A stretch of DNA of 64,000 nt from Begonia masoniana (GCA_022432975.1 CM039508.1:14755549-14819548); one strand, 5' to 3'; positions 46,985 to 58,441 are shown, counted from the stretch's first letter. Notes: generated from the sequence alone by a model not told the origin. A program made the numbers and translations.

Positions 46985-47168
46985 AAAGTAAAACAACATT
47001 TAATAAAAAGTGGGATAGCATTTAATAAAAAGTAAAATAGCATTTAAGTGGAATAGCATTTAATGAAAAGTGAATAGCATTTAATGAAAAGTAAAATAGC
47101 ATTTAAGTGGAATAGCATTTAATGAAAAGTGAATAGCATTTAATAAAAAGGTCAAACAACATTTAATA
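46985..47168. repeat. Tandem repeat with AGCATTTAATGAAAAGT core
   Basis: About nine short units alternate AACA/AGCATTTAATAAAAAG and AATAGCATTTAAGTGG forms. They lie directly beside the hairpin array inside the solo LTR. Confidence 0.75.
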
Positions 47169-47169
47169 A

Positions 47170-47460
47170 AAAGATGGAGATCGATCTCTATATAACATAG
47201 AGATCGATCGCTGGTCATTTAGGGACAAGGGCGATCGATCTCTATAATTCATAGAGATCGATCGCTGGTTTTCCAATACCCATCAGCGATCGATTTCTAT
47301 AAATTATAGAGATCGATCGCTGATGCTTAAATCCTTATCAGCGATCGATTTCTATAAATAATAGAGATCGATCGCTGATGCTGCTAAGCATAGCGATCAA
47401 TCTCTTCTCTGATCAGCGATCAGTAGCTGACCCAAGAACAAGGAGGGCTACTGATCGCTC
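47170..47460. repeat. Array of GATCGATC hairpins with TCTCTAT stems
   Basis: Four consecutive perfect or near-perfect inverted units start near 47177, 47229, 47284 and 47340. Each has the form GCGATCGAT(T/C)TCTAT, a 5-9 nt AT loop, then ATAGAGATCGATCGC. A weaker fifth unit (TAGCGATCAATCTCTTCTC) and a CTCTGGAATT...CCAGAG hairpin follow (to about 47537). The stems are conserved with compensating changes between units, while the loops differ. Confidence 0.85.
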
Positions 47461-49516
47461 TCCATTCCAGCGCCCAGTCGCTACATCCTTCTCTTCCCCC
47501 TTTTGTACATAGCCCTCTGGAATTTACACATTCCAGAGAACAAACACCAATTAATTCCAAAACTTAACAGAAACTTCTTAAAAACAAATGGCGTGGGTAG
47601 CCTTAAAACTGAGTCAATCCCCACAGATTCAAAACGCCTAAATCATCAACATAATTTCAGTTATAATACTAACTTTACCAAAACAAAACAAAAGACACCT
47701 CAATTCCCCCAGATAAACAACTCCAAGTCTACATTCTTCCACCTATACCCAAAATATCAAATTCGTCTAAACAACCTAAAATTTCATCATTCTTTTCACT
47801 CATGATCTTCTATACATCATAACATCCCAAATATTCAGAATCCATACACGAGTCGTCATGCCAAGCCAAAACACGCCCGTCGCCACGATCCTCCCCTTCA
47901 ACCACCTATTCTTTTCATCGAGAGAAACTCTCACCTTCACACCTGTCACCTACATCATACAACATAAACATTAAGCCTAATGCTTAGTAAGGGGATGCAC
48001 TATAACGACTCATACATGTATGCATGACATTTCATAAAACATGTTCATTTACTTATTCTTATTCTTTTTCTTTCTTTAACATGGATTAAGGTGGGCATCT
48101 TGTCAGGGAGGCATGACCAAGTGCGTGTACATAGTCCTTTCGGCCGTATTCATGATCCAACGCGTGGATAGTGACAATAGTTTTGTTGTATATGGCCATA
48201 CAGTCCCACCCACACGAAATCGTGACATTTCTTTTACATACATTAGGCATGAAGCATTTCATATAACATTTAAGAAAACATGATGCATGAGGAACCTGAG
48301 TATAACATATCATCGAGACATATCACCAAATAATCCATAACATACATAGACATGCTTTACTTATAACGAACTTAACAACAACTAAAAAGTAACATCTTAG
48401 GCTACCCGACACAACAAACCCCACGATCAGAAAATCATCATCAAACAACAAAAACCTAACGTTGACACGATGTAGGGCCTTAAGGGCCGGAAACCTAACA
48501 TCCACTTACCTGGAGTCCGTAGCAAGCCGTGCACCGTCCAAAGAGTTGTCTCCACCTAAAGCATTTCACAATTAAAGGCATAAAAATCGAACCTAAATAA
48601 ACGAATCTCAAACTTAAATCTAAGCTCCTAACTAAAGAAATATTTCCTAAAACTTCATTTTCCTTTCACTCGGGCATTACATCGAGCACGTTATGCTCAC
48701 TAATTTCTAAGCCTCATTTCACCATTCACAACAAATTCTAAAATTAAATCAAAATCAACTATAATTTCAACCAACACTATTAATCCATTCTAATTTCTCC
48801 AACAATCATCAATACATCCTAATCGGGCATTAACATCGTTAAACTATCGATTTCTAACTAAATCCGACAATTTGTCATCAAACCCTAATCGATAAAACCT
48901 AACGAATACAACCCTAAATCGACAAATAAACGTGCATACAGCTTAGAGGTTACCTAAAAGATTGAATCGTCGAAGAAAATCGAAGGAATCGGAGGAGGGA
49001 AGCCGTTGATCGGCGTTGAAGGAAATAGCCGCGGGAAGGAGAGGAGAAACAGAGAGGGAGAGAGAGCTTCGGCTCTCTGGAATTGTGAAAAACAGAAAGG
49101 GAGAGAGAGGAAAAAGAGAGGTTTGTTATTTTTATAAAAATTAACTTTCCAAATTACCATATTGCCCTTAGTTAGTTTTCTTTACTTAACTCGCGATTTC
49201 GTCTATCGATTTGGTTTCTCCAAAATTCCCTTATTTCTCCAAATATTCTTATTTAATTCTAGGGTCCTAACGAAACTTCCCGTTCGCAATTTGGACTTAA
49301 TTTACTATTTTTACGACTTAAAACTTTATAAGTGGAAAACCGTAATTTGGCGTTACACTATCGATTGGATTTCTAAAATTTTGCTTATTCTTCTAAAAAT
49401 CTCTATAAATTTCTAGGGTCCTAATATAACCGACCGCTCGCGAAACGGACCTATATTTACTATTTACAGAAATACCCCTGGAGCGGATACCCAAAAATCT
49501 CGGGTGTTACATTGGG

Positions 49517-50259
49517 TACTATCTATCTTTTTTTTTGTTTCTTTGTAATCGTTGTTTGATTCTATCTTGCTGATTGGCAATATTGTTCTTCAGCATAAAC
49601 TTGTCAAATTCCTCTGGTGTTGGTGTCTTTTCATATTCTGTTGGTGTCTTTTCATATTCTGTTTGTCTTTACACATTCCATTCTTCAATCTTCCTTTGTA
49701 GTTGGTGTCTTTTCATTTTCTGTTTGTCTCTATCTATGCTTGTGGGCCACAAAATTCATTTATTGGTTTTGGTTACTTCTTGATTAAGCTGCTACAAAAC
49801 AAAACAAAAAAAAAAGAATTTTCGTGCAAAAAAAAAAAAATTGAAATTATATATTCGTGCAAAAAAAAAAAAAACAAATTGTGGCAGCATCTTTAATTAC
49901 ATTTCTTGAGAAATTGTGGCTAGTTTTCTTTCTATTATAACATCTTCAACCCATTTCTAAAGCTTAAACCTTCTTCCAATTTAATTGTCATCGATCATCT
50001 GTGTTCTTTAAATCCTACTCTCTTACTTGATTATGACATTGGTCATTATTGCTTGAGTTTGGGTTTTGCTTTGGTTCTTAAAGGACATTGTTGGGAATAC
50101 TAGAGTGGTAAAAGGCAAGAGAGAGAGATCATAAAAAAAAAGCCAAAAGTAGAGTGAAACACATTATTCTGAGTGTAAACACGTGAGGGAGTGTGTGAGG
50201 CTTCATTTGTTTATATTATCGTAATTCTGATTATTTTTTTCAAGTGTTTGTATTGCAAA
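49517..50259 (+). other. CRM-like element leader
   Basis: Non-coding, T-rich, with three copies of a TTGGTGTCTTTTCATATTCTG unit (49617-49720) and A-runs near 49806-49875. It ends at the gag start (ATGTCAGG at 50260). Confidence 0.6.
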
Positions 50260-51417
50260 ATGTCAGGAAATCAATCAGAAGCATATGGGGTAAATGGAGG
50301 AAGAGAAGAGAATATTAGTCCAGAAAATCAGAGGCAGCATATCGATATACAAACAACTTTGAGAGCAATGCAACAACAATTCGCAAGGATGATGGAAGAA
50401 ATGACAGGATGGAGAGAAACGATGGAAGAAGTTAGGAGAGAACGAATTGTTGGACCACGAAATGAACCTAGACGAGCAAGGGGAAATTGACATGAAAATG
50501 TGAGGGCGGCTGTTATGGATGAGTACATGGATGATAGAGATTATGTTGGATACAATGATGAACTTGACTATGAGCAAGGATACATTGAAAGGGATGTTGG
50601 TCAAAGAGGACGACGCAGACATCATCGAGGAGGTCATGCTGTTCGAAATTGGGAAAGATTTGATAGAAACTTGGGAAGTATTAAAATGAAGATTCCATCA
50701 TTTCAAGGTAAATCTGATCCAGAAGTTTATTTAGAGTGGGAAAAGAAAATGGAGTTAGTTTTTGATTGTCATCACTATTCTGAGGAGAAGAAGGTAAAGT
50801 TTGCAGTGGCTGAATTTTGTGACTATGCAATATCTTGGTGGGATCAATTGGTGTCATCTTGGAGGAGGAATGGGGAAAGACCTGTGGAGACTTGGAATGA
50901 GTTGAAAAGTCTGATGAGAAAACGGTTTGTTCCTGATCATTATTATAGAGACCTACATCGCAAGTTGCAAGGGCTGTTTCAAGGGTCTAGATCAGTCGAA
51001 GATTATCACAAAGAGATGGAGACTATTATGACCAGATTAGATATTGAGGAAGACAGAGAGGTTACAATGACACGATTTCTGAATGGATTACACAAGGATA
51101 TAGCACACGTAGTGGAGTTGCATCATTTTGTGGAGTTGGAAGATTTAGTACACAAGGCTATCTTGGTAGAGCGACAACTCAAATTTAAAGGGGCAACAAA
51201 GAACATTGTGGGATCAAGTGCGAGGCCAAGTTGGAGTAGGGACTACAAAGGCGACAAACTCAACTCAAAACCTAATTCTGAGCAACCTAGGTTTAAAAAA
51301 GAAGTGCCTAAATCAGCACCTAAAGATGGGGGCCAATCTCGTAGAAGTCGGGATATTAAATACTACAAGTGTTTGGGTTTAGGTCACATAGCCTCGGAAT
51401 TCCCAATAGGCGCGTAA
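50260..51417 (+). pseudogene. CRM-like gag, two lesions
   Basis: From ATG 50260 the frame runs through a Gln-rich coiled region (QTTLRAMQQQFARMMEEM) to a TGA at 50488, then continues in frame with the capsid-like region (RNWERFDRNLGSIKMKIPSF, WWDQLVSSWRRNGERP, MRKRFVPDHY). The zinc knuckle is damaged: YYKCLGLGHIASEFP where a CX2CX4HX4C pattern is expected. The frame shifts near 51400-51410 into the protease frame. The in-frame TGA fits a CGA-to-TGA change. Confidence 0.8.
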
Positions 51418-53053
51418 TGTTATTACAAGAAGATGGAGAGATAGCTAATGAGAGTGAAGAGGAGACTATGACATCGGAATTAGAGGATGACAACAAAGAT
51501 AATGAAGGGATAGAGTATGCTGTAGAAGGAGAAATTTTAGTAGTTCGTCGTGCTCTTGCTTCACAAGTCAATGGAGATGACAAAGAACAGCAAAGAGAGA
51601 ATATTTTTCATACTCGATGTCACGTGAATGGTAAGGTTTGCAGTTTGATAATTGATGGTGGAAGTTGTACCAATGTGGCCAGTACGATTTTAGTAGAGAA
51701 ATTGAAGCTTCCATTGATCAAGCACCCTAAACCCTACAGATTGCAATGGTTAAGTGAATGTGGAGAAATGAAGGTTAATAAACAAGTGTTGATCTCCTTT
51801 TCCATTGAAAGGTATCATGATGAGATTTTATGTGATGTAGTTCTAATGCAGGCTGGTCATATTCTTTTGGGAAGACCGTGGCAATACGATCGAAAGGTTA
51901 GCCACGATGGATTCAAGAGTCGATGTACTTTTGAAAAGGAAGGAAGAGTTATCACACTTGTTCCATTGTCACCCAGACAAGTTCTAGAAGATCAACTACG
52001 TCTTCAATGTGAGAGAGAAAAATGGAGTGGAAATAAGAGAGAAAATATGAGTGAAAATAAGAATGAAGAACAGAGAGAAAAAGTGAGAGAAAATCAGAAT
52101 GGATTGAGAAATGAAAAGAAAAAGAGTGAGGAAGGGAGTAAGAACAAAAAAGATGTGATTCTATATTTGAAAGAGAGAGAAATAAGAAAAGCATTATTGG
52201 CAAGGCATCATGTCTTACTCTTAGTGCCTAAGGAGAATTATCTAACTTTTGATGTTTCTTGCTTGCCTAGTGTCTTTGTTTCTTTGTTACAGGATTATGA
52301 AGATGTGTTTCCTGAAGATACGCCGGCTGGATTACCACCCGTAAGGGGTATTGAGCACCATATATATTTTGTTCCAGGAGCTATTATTCCTAATCGTCCA
52401 GCTTATCGAAGTAATCCAGAGGAGACAAAAGAACTGCAGAGACAAGTGGAAGAGCTAATGACTAAAGGATTCATACGAGAGAGCATGAGCCCATGTGCAG
52501 TACCAGTTCTTCTAGTTCCAAAAAAAGATGGGAGTTGGTGAATGTGTGTTGATTGCAAAGCTACAAACAACATCACGGTAAAGTATCGCTATCTCATACC
52601 TCGTTTAGATGACTTGTTAGATGAGTTGCATGATGCAAACATTTTCAGTAAAATCGATCTTAAAAGTGGGTATCATCAAATTAGGATGAGAGAAGGAGAT
52701 GAATGGAAAACAGCATTTAAAACAAAGTTTGGCTTGTATGAATGGCTAGTTATGCCTTTTGGTTTAACAAATGCACCTAGCACTTTCATGCATTTAATGA
52801 ATTATGTTTTAAGAGCATTCATTGGGAAGTTTGTTGTTGTGTATTTTGATGATATATTGATTTATAGTCGATCTGTTGATGAGCATGCTAAACATGTTAA
52901 ATGTGTACTTGATGTTCTTAGAGAACAAAAATTGTATGCTAACCTTCAAAAGGGTGTGTTCTGTTTGGATAGTGTTGTTTTCCTTGGTTATGTGATTAGT
53001 GCTGATGGTATAAAGGTAGACAAGGAAAAGATTAAGGCAATCATGGATTGGCC
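51408..53053 (+). pseudogene. CRM-like protease and N-terminal reverse transcriptase
   Basis: The frame carries LIIDGGSCTNVAS (protease active site), a long acidic/basic linker rich in E, K and N, then RT: GLPPVRGIEH, EELMTKGFIRESMSPCAVPV and KKDGSW, with a TGA at 52539-52541. It then resumes in the same frame with [26 protein letters not shown] and YFDDILIYS, intact at the active site. The frame is cut at 53054 by copia B within the sequence MDWP and continues at 60341. The TGA again fits CGA-to-TGA. Confidence 0.85.
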
Positions 53054-53646
53054 TGTTAGTATTTTATCTTCACGATTAGTTTAGGTCACGCAGCGGAAAA
53101 CGATTAATTCAATAAAAAATCGCAGACCCAAACGAAACGTACGATCGTGCATTTTGATTAAACCACAACGATTATGCTAACCTGGTTTGATTTCGAATTT
53201 CTCTTTAAGATGCCGATTCGATCACAGAGACGCTGAAATAATCGAACGCCCTCTATTCGTATCCACACGTGAGCGGGAATCCAACGCCTTGGATTCTTGT
53301 CTGCTAGGACCCGCAAATTCTAGAGAATAATCTAGAATTTGCCTCTATCAACCGACGATCAAAAATCGTGTAGAATGATAATCGTCTCACCCTTCTTAGG
53401 GTTGCGAAATTAAAACCCTTTTAATTCCCTTCATATGGGCTTCATAAGCCCATAACGATTTTAACCCAAAACCCGCTCAGTTGTGCGACCCAATAGGCTC
53501 ATTTAATATGACAGTGGGCCTAAAACATTTTTAGGGTCCACAAGTTATAATTGGTCTCTAGCAAGACATTATAACTACCCATATTAAAATAAGATGTGAT
53601 CTACAAAAATCATCCATATGATTATCCTAAAGCACTAGCATCAACA
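53054..53646 (-). repeat. Copia B 3' LTR
   Basis: 593 bp. On the - strand it starts TGTTGATGCTAGTGC at 53646 and ends AATACTAACA. The preceding polypurine tract reads AAGTGGGAGAT (53657-53647, -). It contains ACCCAAACGAAACGTACG (from about 53126), absent from the 5' copy. Confidence 0.93.
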
Positions 53647-54451
53647 ATCTCCCACTTGCTTTATGCATAATCAATCAAGTATCTAATACCCATGCCTAAT
53701 CATAATTATTGTTAAAAATCCCTTTGTCAGACGATATCTGTGATTGAACATAAGGCATGGATAAAGCCACCTTATCAGATTCAATCATTTTTCTCGTTCA
53801 ATAAATAAACTGACGTAATAAATGACATTAATACACTTATTAATTCATTTATAGCACGGCCATGCATTTCTCAGTCATATTTACACGAGGGGCCCAGAGA
53901 TATCTCTCTTATAATAAGAGGGACAAATTCCATCTTAGTTATTCACAATCCACCACATAATTCAAAACATGTCCGAGCATAACCTTTATAATCATCCGGT
54001 TAAAGATGACGTTTGATTATGTCAAAACAAATTAATCCATATGCAGGATTCTATGATAACCTCAGGTCTAAGGATTGCAACAATCAATCATTTTGAAATT
54101 ACTTATGACTCATATCCATGTAGTAATTTCTCGTGGGTCAGTCCAGTCTCTTATACTCTTATAAGAACTTATAATTATGATTTATGTCTCCACATAAATA
54201 ATCATCTCATGATTATCAATCATAATTTATACTAGTCTTAATTTATTATTGTTCCCACAATAATAATTGACTAGGGACCTTTTAGAATATATCAAATATA
54301 TATATTCTTGGATCTTATTAAACAATAAACATGCAATTGAATAATAATAATGAAATGTTTTCATTAAACAATGAAAAAAAAAAATAACATATAATATCAT
54401 CCATTATGATTATTCTAAAATACTAGCACCAATAATAATCTCCCACTAGCA
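53647..54451 (-). other. Copia B 3' tail with a duplicated ORF-end/polypurine-tract junction
   Basis: The sequence around the polyprotein stop and purine tract (54413-54485) is repeated in diverged form right beside the real 3' LTR (53610-53700). Both copies carry TATGCATAAT, TCAAGTATCTAATACCCATG and TCTCCCACT, plus an LTR-start-like ATCATCCAT, GATTAT, CTAGCA stretch. The 700 bp between resembles no coding sequence and may be an older LTR piece. Confidence 0.7.
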
Positions 54452-57400
54452 TTATGCATAATCTATCAAGTATCTAATACCCATGGCTTTAACATGACCA
54501 TCATGCTTTGACTTAGGGAGGGGTTTAGTCAAAGGATCAGCCATATTATCATCTGTAGACACTCTGCATATATTCACATCTCCTCTTTCAATAATCTCTC
54601 GAATGAGGTGAAATCGCCTGAGTATGTGTTTGGATCGTTGATGTGATCTGGGTTCCTTTGATTGTGCAATGGCCCCATTGTTGTCACAATACAAAGCAAT
54701 GGGATTCACAATGCTAGGAACAACACCAAGTTCATTGATGAACTTTCTCAACCAAACAGCCTCCTTAGCCGCGTTAGAAGCAGCTATATACTCTGCCTCT
54801 GTTGTAGAATCAGCAACAGTTTCCTGTTTGGAACTTTTCCAGCTTATGGCACCTCCATTTAAACAAAAGACATAACCTGACTGCGATCGAAAATCATCTT
54901 TGTCGGACTGGAAACTAGCATCTGTATAACCACTTATAACTAGATCGTCATCAAGTCCTCCATATACCAAGAATGCATCCTTAGTCCTTCTCAAGTACTT
55001 AAGAATATTCTTGACTGCTATCCAGTGTTCCTCACCTGGATCCGACTGGTATTTACTCGTTAAACTCAATGCACATGATACATCAGGTCGAGTGCACAAC
55101 ATGGCATACATAATGGACCCCATCGCAGAAGCATATGGAATCCTTTGCATCCGGTCTCGCTCATCTTGTGTTTTGGGACACTGAGTCTTGCAGAGACTTA
55201 TGCCATGTGCCATTGGCAAGAATCCTCTCTTGGAGTCTTGCATACTAAACCTCTTTAGTACCTTATCAATGTAAGCACTCTGACTTAGGCCTATGAGCTT
55301 CTTAGATCTATCTCTATAGATCTTGATGCCTAGAATATAAGCAGCCTCGCCTAAATCTTTCATTGAGAAACATTTCCCTAACCAAGACTTGACACTCTGC
55401 AAGGTAGGTATGTCATTCCCAATGAGTAATATATTATCAACATAGAGAACAAGGAAAACAACTGCACTCCCACTGGCCTTCTTGTAGACACATGGCTCAT
55501 CTTCATTTTTAATGAAACCAAACTCTTTGACTGTTTCATCAAAACGAAGATTCCAACTCCGTGAAGCCTGCTTCAATCCATAAATGGATCTCTGAAGCTT
55601 GCACACTTTATCAGTATTCTTAGGATCGACAAAACCCTCGGGTTGTGTCATGTACACATCCTCGAGCAAGTTTCCGTTAAGAAACGCTGTTTTGACATCC
55701 ATTTGCCAAATCTCATAATCATAGTATGCAGCAATGGCAATAAGAATTCTGATTGACTTGAGCATCGCCACTGGTGAAAAGGTCTCATCATAGTCCACAC
55801 CATGAATTTGACGAAAACCTTTTGCAACCAATCGTGCTTTATAAGTGTGTACGTTGCCATCCATGTTGATTTTCTTTTTGAAAACCCATTTGCATCCGAT
55901 GATTTTTAAACCTTCAGAAGCTTCAATCAAGGACCATACTTGATTGTCACTCATGGATTGCATCTCAGACTTCATGGCATCAAGCCATTTTTCAGAATCT
56001 GGACTTGTCACAGCCTCTTGATAAGATGTAGGCTCATTCTCATCAATGAGCATGACATCATCATCACTAGTTACGAGAAATCCATATCTCTCAGGCTCAT
56101 GACGTATCCTTCCAGACTTCCGAAATTCTTGTGTCTCTGGCATAGTTTTGACAATTTCTTGTGAGATTGGTTGATGTTCTTCAACATTCTCACTCGGTTC
56201 AATGTCTATTTGTGGTTCTCGAATTTCTTCGAGCTGAACTTTGCTCCCACTAGCATTCTTGGAAAGGAACTCTCTTTCCAAGAAGGTGCCATTCCGAGCC
56301 ACAAACACTTTGTTCTCGGAAGCGAGATAAAAGTAATATCCTTTAGTTTCCTTAGGATACCCCACAAATAAACATTTGTTAGACTTGTGTGCTAGTTTAT
56401 CTGAAATCTGACATTTCACGTAAACTTCACAACCCCAAATCTTCATAAAAGACAAACTTGGACACCTCCCAGTCCATATCTCATATGGTGTCTTTTGAAC
56501 CGCTTTTGTCGGAGTTCTGTTCAATATGAACGTTGCAGTTTCTAAAGCAAAACCCCAGAAAGATATTGGAAGATCTACCTGACTCATCATAGATCGAACC
56601 ATATCTAATAAAGTTCGATTCCTCCTTTCAGACACCCCATTCCATTGCGGCGTTCGTGGTGGAGTCAATTGCGAAACAATTCCGCAATCTCTAAGATAGT
56701 CAATAAATTCTTGACTTAAATATTCACCACCTCGATCCGATCGAAGTTTCTTGATATTCTTGCCAAGCTGATTTTGTACTTCGTTCTTGAAAGATTTGAA
56801 CATTTCAAAAGTTTCAGATTTATGCTTCATCAAATAAACATAACCATATCTACTGAAATCATCAGTAAATGTAACGAAGTACTGATAACCTCCTCTAGCA
56901 GGTGAGCTCATTGGTCCACAAACATCAGTATGTATGAGATTTAATAGCTCAGTTGTCCTTTCACTTTTTCCAGTGAACGGACTCTTTGTCATTTTGCCTA
57001 GCAAACAAGATTCGCAAGATTCAAATGATTCAAAATCAAAAGAATCTAGAAGTCCATCCTTATGGAGTCTAGAAATGCGTTTCTCATTTATATGCCCTAA
57101 ACGACAATGCCAGAAGTAAGTCGGGTTCAAATCATTGGACTTAAACCTTTTAGTGTCAATGTTATATATAGACCTGCTATTGGATGATTCATTGTCCAGA
57201 ACATAAAGACCATTAAATAGATAACCATTACCATAAAAAATGTCTTGTTTAAATATAGAAAAACTATTATTCTGAATAACAAATCGAAAACCATCCAAAT
57301 CCAAACATGAAATAGAAATAATGTTTCTGCTCATAGCAGGCACATAATAACAATTATTTAATTCTAAAACAAGTCCAGAAGGTAAAATCAAATCATAAGT

Positions 57401-58441
57401 CCCGACGGCTAATGCAGCAACTCTTGCTCCATTCCCAACGCGAAGATCGACTTCACCTTTAGTCAATGTCTTGCTTCTACGCAGTCCCTGCACATTTGCA
57501 CAAATGTGAGAACCACATCCAGTATCTAATACCCAAGATGTTGAAGTAGATAAATTGACTTCTATAACAAAGATACCTGAAGCAGTAGTCTCACTACCCT
57601 TCTTTTTCTTTAGATCCTCCAGATAAAGTTTGCAATTCCTTTTCCAATGACCATTCTGATGGCAGAAAAAACATTGCTGTCCCTCTTTATCTACCTTTCC
57701 TTTAGGATTGGACTTAGGCGTGGAGTTGGCATCAACCTTTGGTGCCTTGGCCTTGCCTTTGCCCTTTCCTTTGGGATTCTCCCTTTTCTTGGGATTCTTC
57801 CTTTGAACTAACATAACATCTGGGCTAGACTTGATGTTTTGCTCAGCAGTTTTAAGCATCCCATGCAGCTCAGTCAAAGTTCTCTCCATTCCATGCATAT
57901 TATAGTTCAAAACAAACTGATCAAAAGTATCAGGCAAGGATTGGAGAACCAAGTCTATAGCCAACTCACGGCTAATCTCTAGGCCCAGCTTCTGAAGTTG
58001 TTCAAGATAATTTTTCATTTTGAGAACGTGAGGGCTCACTGGACTACCCTTAGTCAGTTTGCAGTTCACGAATGCCTTGATGGTATTAAACCTCTCTTGC
58101 CTTGCTTGTTCTTGAAACATTGCTTTTAGATGATCCATCATCATAAAGGCTTCCATTTCTTCGAATTGCTTCTGAAGCTCCGAAGTCATGGATGCAAGCA
58201 TAAGACAAGTAACATCAACAGAATCATTAAGATGCTTCTGATAGGCATCTTTTTGACTTTTTGATGCATTATTAGGAGGCTCCTCAGCAGGGATTTCCTC
58301 TTCAAGGACATACAACTTCCTCTCTTGCCTAAGAACAATTCTTAGGTTTCGAGACCAGTCAAGGAAGTTTGCTCCAGTAAGTTTATCCTTCTCAAGGATA
58401 GATCGCATAGACAGATTAGAAGTATTGCTAGAAGTTGCCAT
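54452..58441 (-). CDS. Copia B gag-pol polyprotein, uninterrupted
   Basis: 1329 codons. Gag (1-250) has the usual LTGANFLDWSRNLRIVL segment. The zinc knuckle is CFFCHQNGHWKRNC (257-270) and the protease site LDTG (D306). The integrase has its zinc-binding region at about 446-479 and a DD35E triad at D506, D569 and E605, all present. The reverse transcriptase has QMDVKTAF (D915) and LYVDNILLIG (999-1008), where the usual YVDD is YVDN; the second aspartate of that pair is lost. RNase H has GYTDASF (1172-1178) and TEAEYI. The C-terminus ends ADPLTKPL and a short tail, normal for the family. It would make the full set of retrotransposon proteins in the cytoplasmic particle. The D-to-N change may lower or remove activity. 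The ATG at 58441 is the first in frame after the leader. Confidence 0.95.
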   Translation of the reverse strand: MATSSNTSNLSMRSILEKDKLTGANFLDWSRNLRIVLRQERKLYVLEEEIPAEEPPNNASKSQKDAYQKHLNDSVDVTCLMLASMTSELQKQFEEMEAFMMMDHLKAMFQEQARQERFNTIKAFVNCKLTKGSPVSPHVLKMKNYLEQLQKLGLEISRELAIDLVLQSLPDTFDQFVLNYNMHGMERTLTELHGMLKTAEQNIKSSPDVMLVQRKNPKKRENPKGKGKGKAKAPKVDANSTPKSNPKGKVDKEGQQCFFCHQNGHWKRNCKLYLEDLKKKKGSETTASGIFVIEVNLSTSTSWVLDTGCGSHICANVQGLRRSKTLTKGEVDLRVGNGARVAALAVGTYDLILPSGLVLELNNCYYVPAMSRNIISISCLDLDGFRFVIQNNSFSIFKQDIFYGNGYLFNGLYVLDNESSNSRSIYNIDTKRFKSNDLNPTYFWHCRLGHINEKRISRLHKDGLLDSFDFESFESCESCLLGKMTKSPFTGKSERTTELLNLIHTDVCGPMSSPARGGYQYFVTFTDDFSRYGYVYLMKHKSETFEMFKSFKNEVQNQLGKNIKKLRSDRGGEYLSQEFIDYLRDCGIVSQLTPPRTPQWNGVSERRNRTLLDMVRSMMSQVDLPISFWGFALETATFILNRTPTKAVQKTPYEIWTGRCPSLSFMKIWGCEVYVKCQISDKLAHKSNKCLFVGYPKETKGYYFYLASENKVFVARNGTFLEREFLSKNASGSKVQLEEIREPQIDIEPSENVEEHQPISQEIVKTMPETQEFRKSGRIRHEPERYGFLVTSDDDVMLIDENEPTSYQEAVTSPDSEKWLDAMKSEMQSMSDNQVWSLIEASEGLKIIGCKWVFKKKINMDGNVHTYKARLVAKGFRQIHGVDYDETFSPVAMLKSIRILIAIAAYYDYEIWQMDVKTAFLNGNLLEDVYMTQPEGFVDPKNTDKVCKLQRSIYGLKQASRSWNLRFDETVKEFGFIKNEDEPCVYKKASGSAVVFLVLYVDNILLIGNDIPTLQSVKSWLGKCFSMKDLGEAAYILGIKIYRDRSKKLIGLSQSAYIDKVLKRFSMQDSKRGFLPMAHGISLCKTQCPKTQDERDRMQRIPYASAMGSIMYAMLCTRPDVSCALSLTSKYQSDPGEEHWIAVKNILKYLRRTKDAFLVYGGLDDDLVISGYTDASFQSDKDDFRSQSGYVFCLNGGAISWKSSKQETVADSTTEAEYIAASNAAKEAVWLRKFINELGVVPSIVNPIALYCDNNGAIAQSKEPRSHQRSKHILRRFHLIREIIERGDVNICRVSTDDNMADPLTKPLPKSKHDGHVKAMGIRYLIDYA

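Larger units (their letters stand above)
46779..49511 (-). mobile_element. Solo LTR, 2733 bp, gypsy type
   Basis: Ends TGTAACGACCCC and CTCGGGTGTTACA, with perfect TSD TTGGG (46774-46778 and 49512-49516). The - orientation is inferred from the GA-rich block at 49040-49120, which is CT-rich on the - strand near the LTR start. Near its 3' end (- sense) it carries a hairpin array (47170-47400) and a tandem AT-rich repeat (46985-47165). Confidence 0.92.

Noticed and set aside
47170..47400. Regularly spaced repeats that could suggest a CRISPR-like array
   Set aside because: The units are palindromic stem-loops inside a plant LTR with no conserved direct repeat/spacer design and no cas genes.
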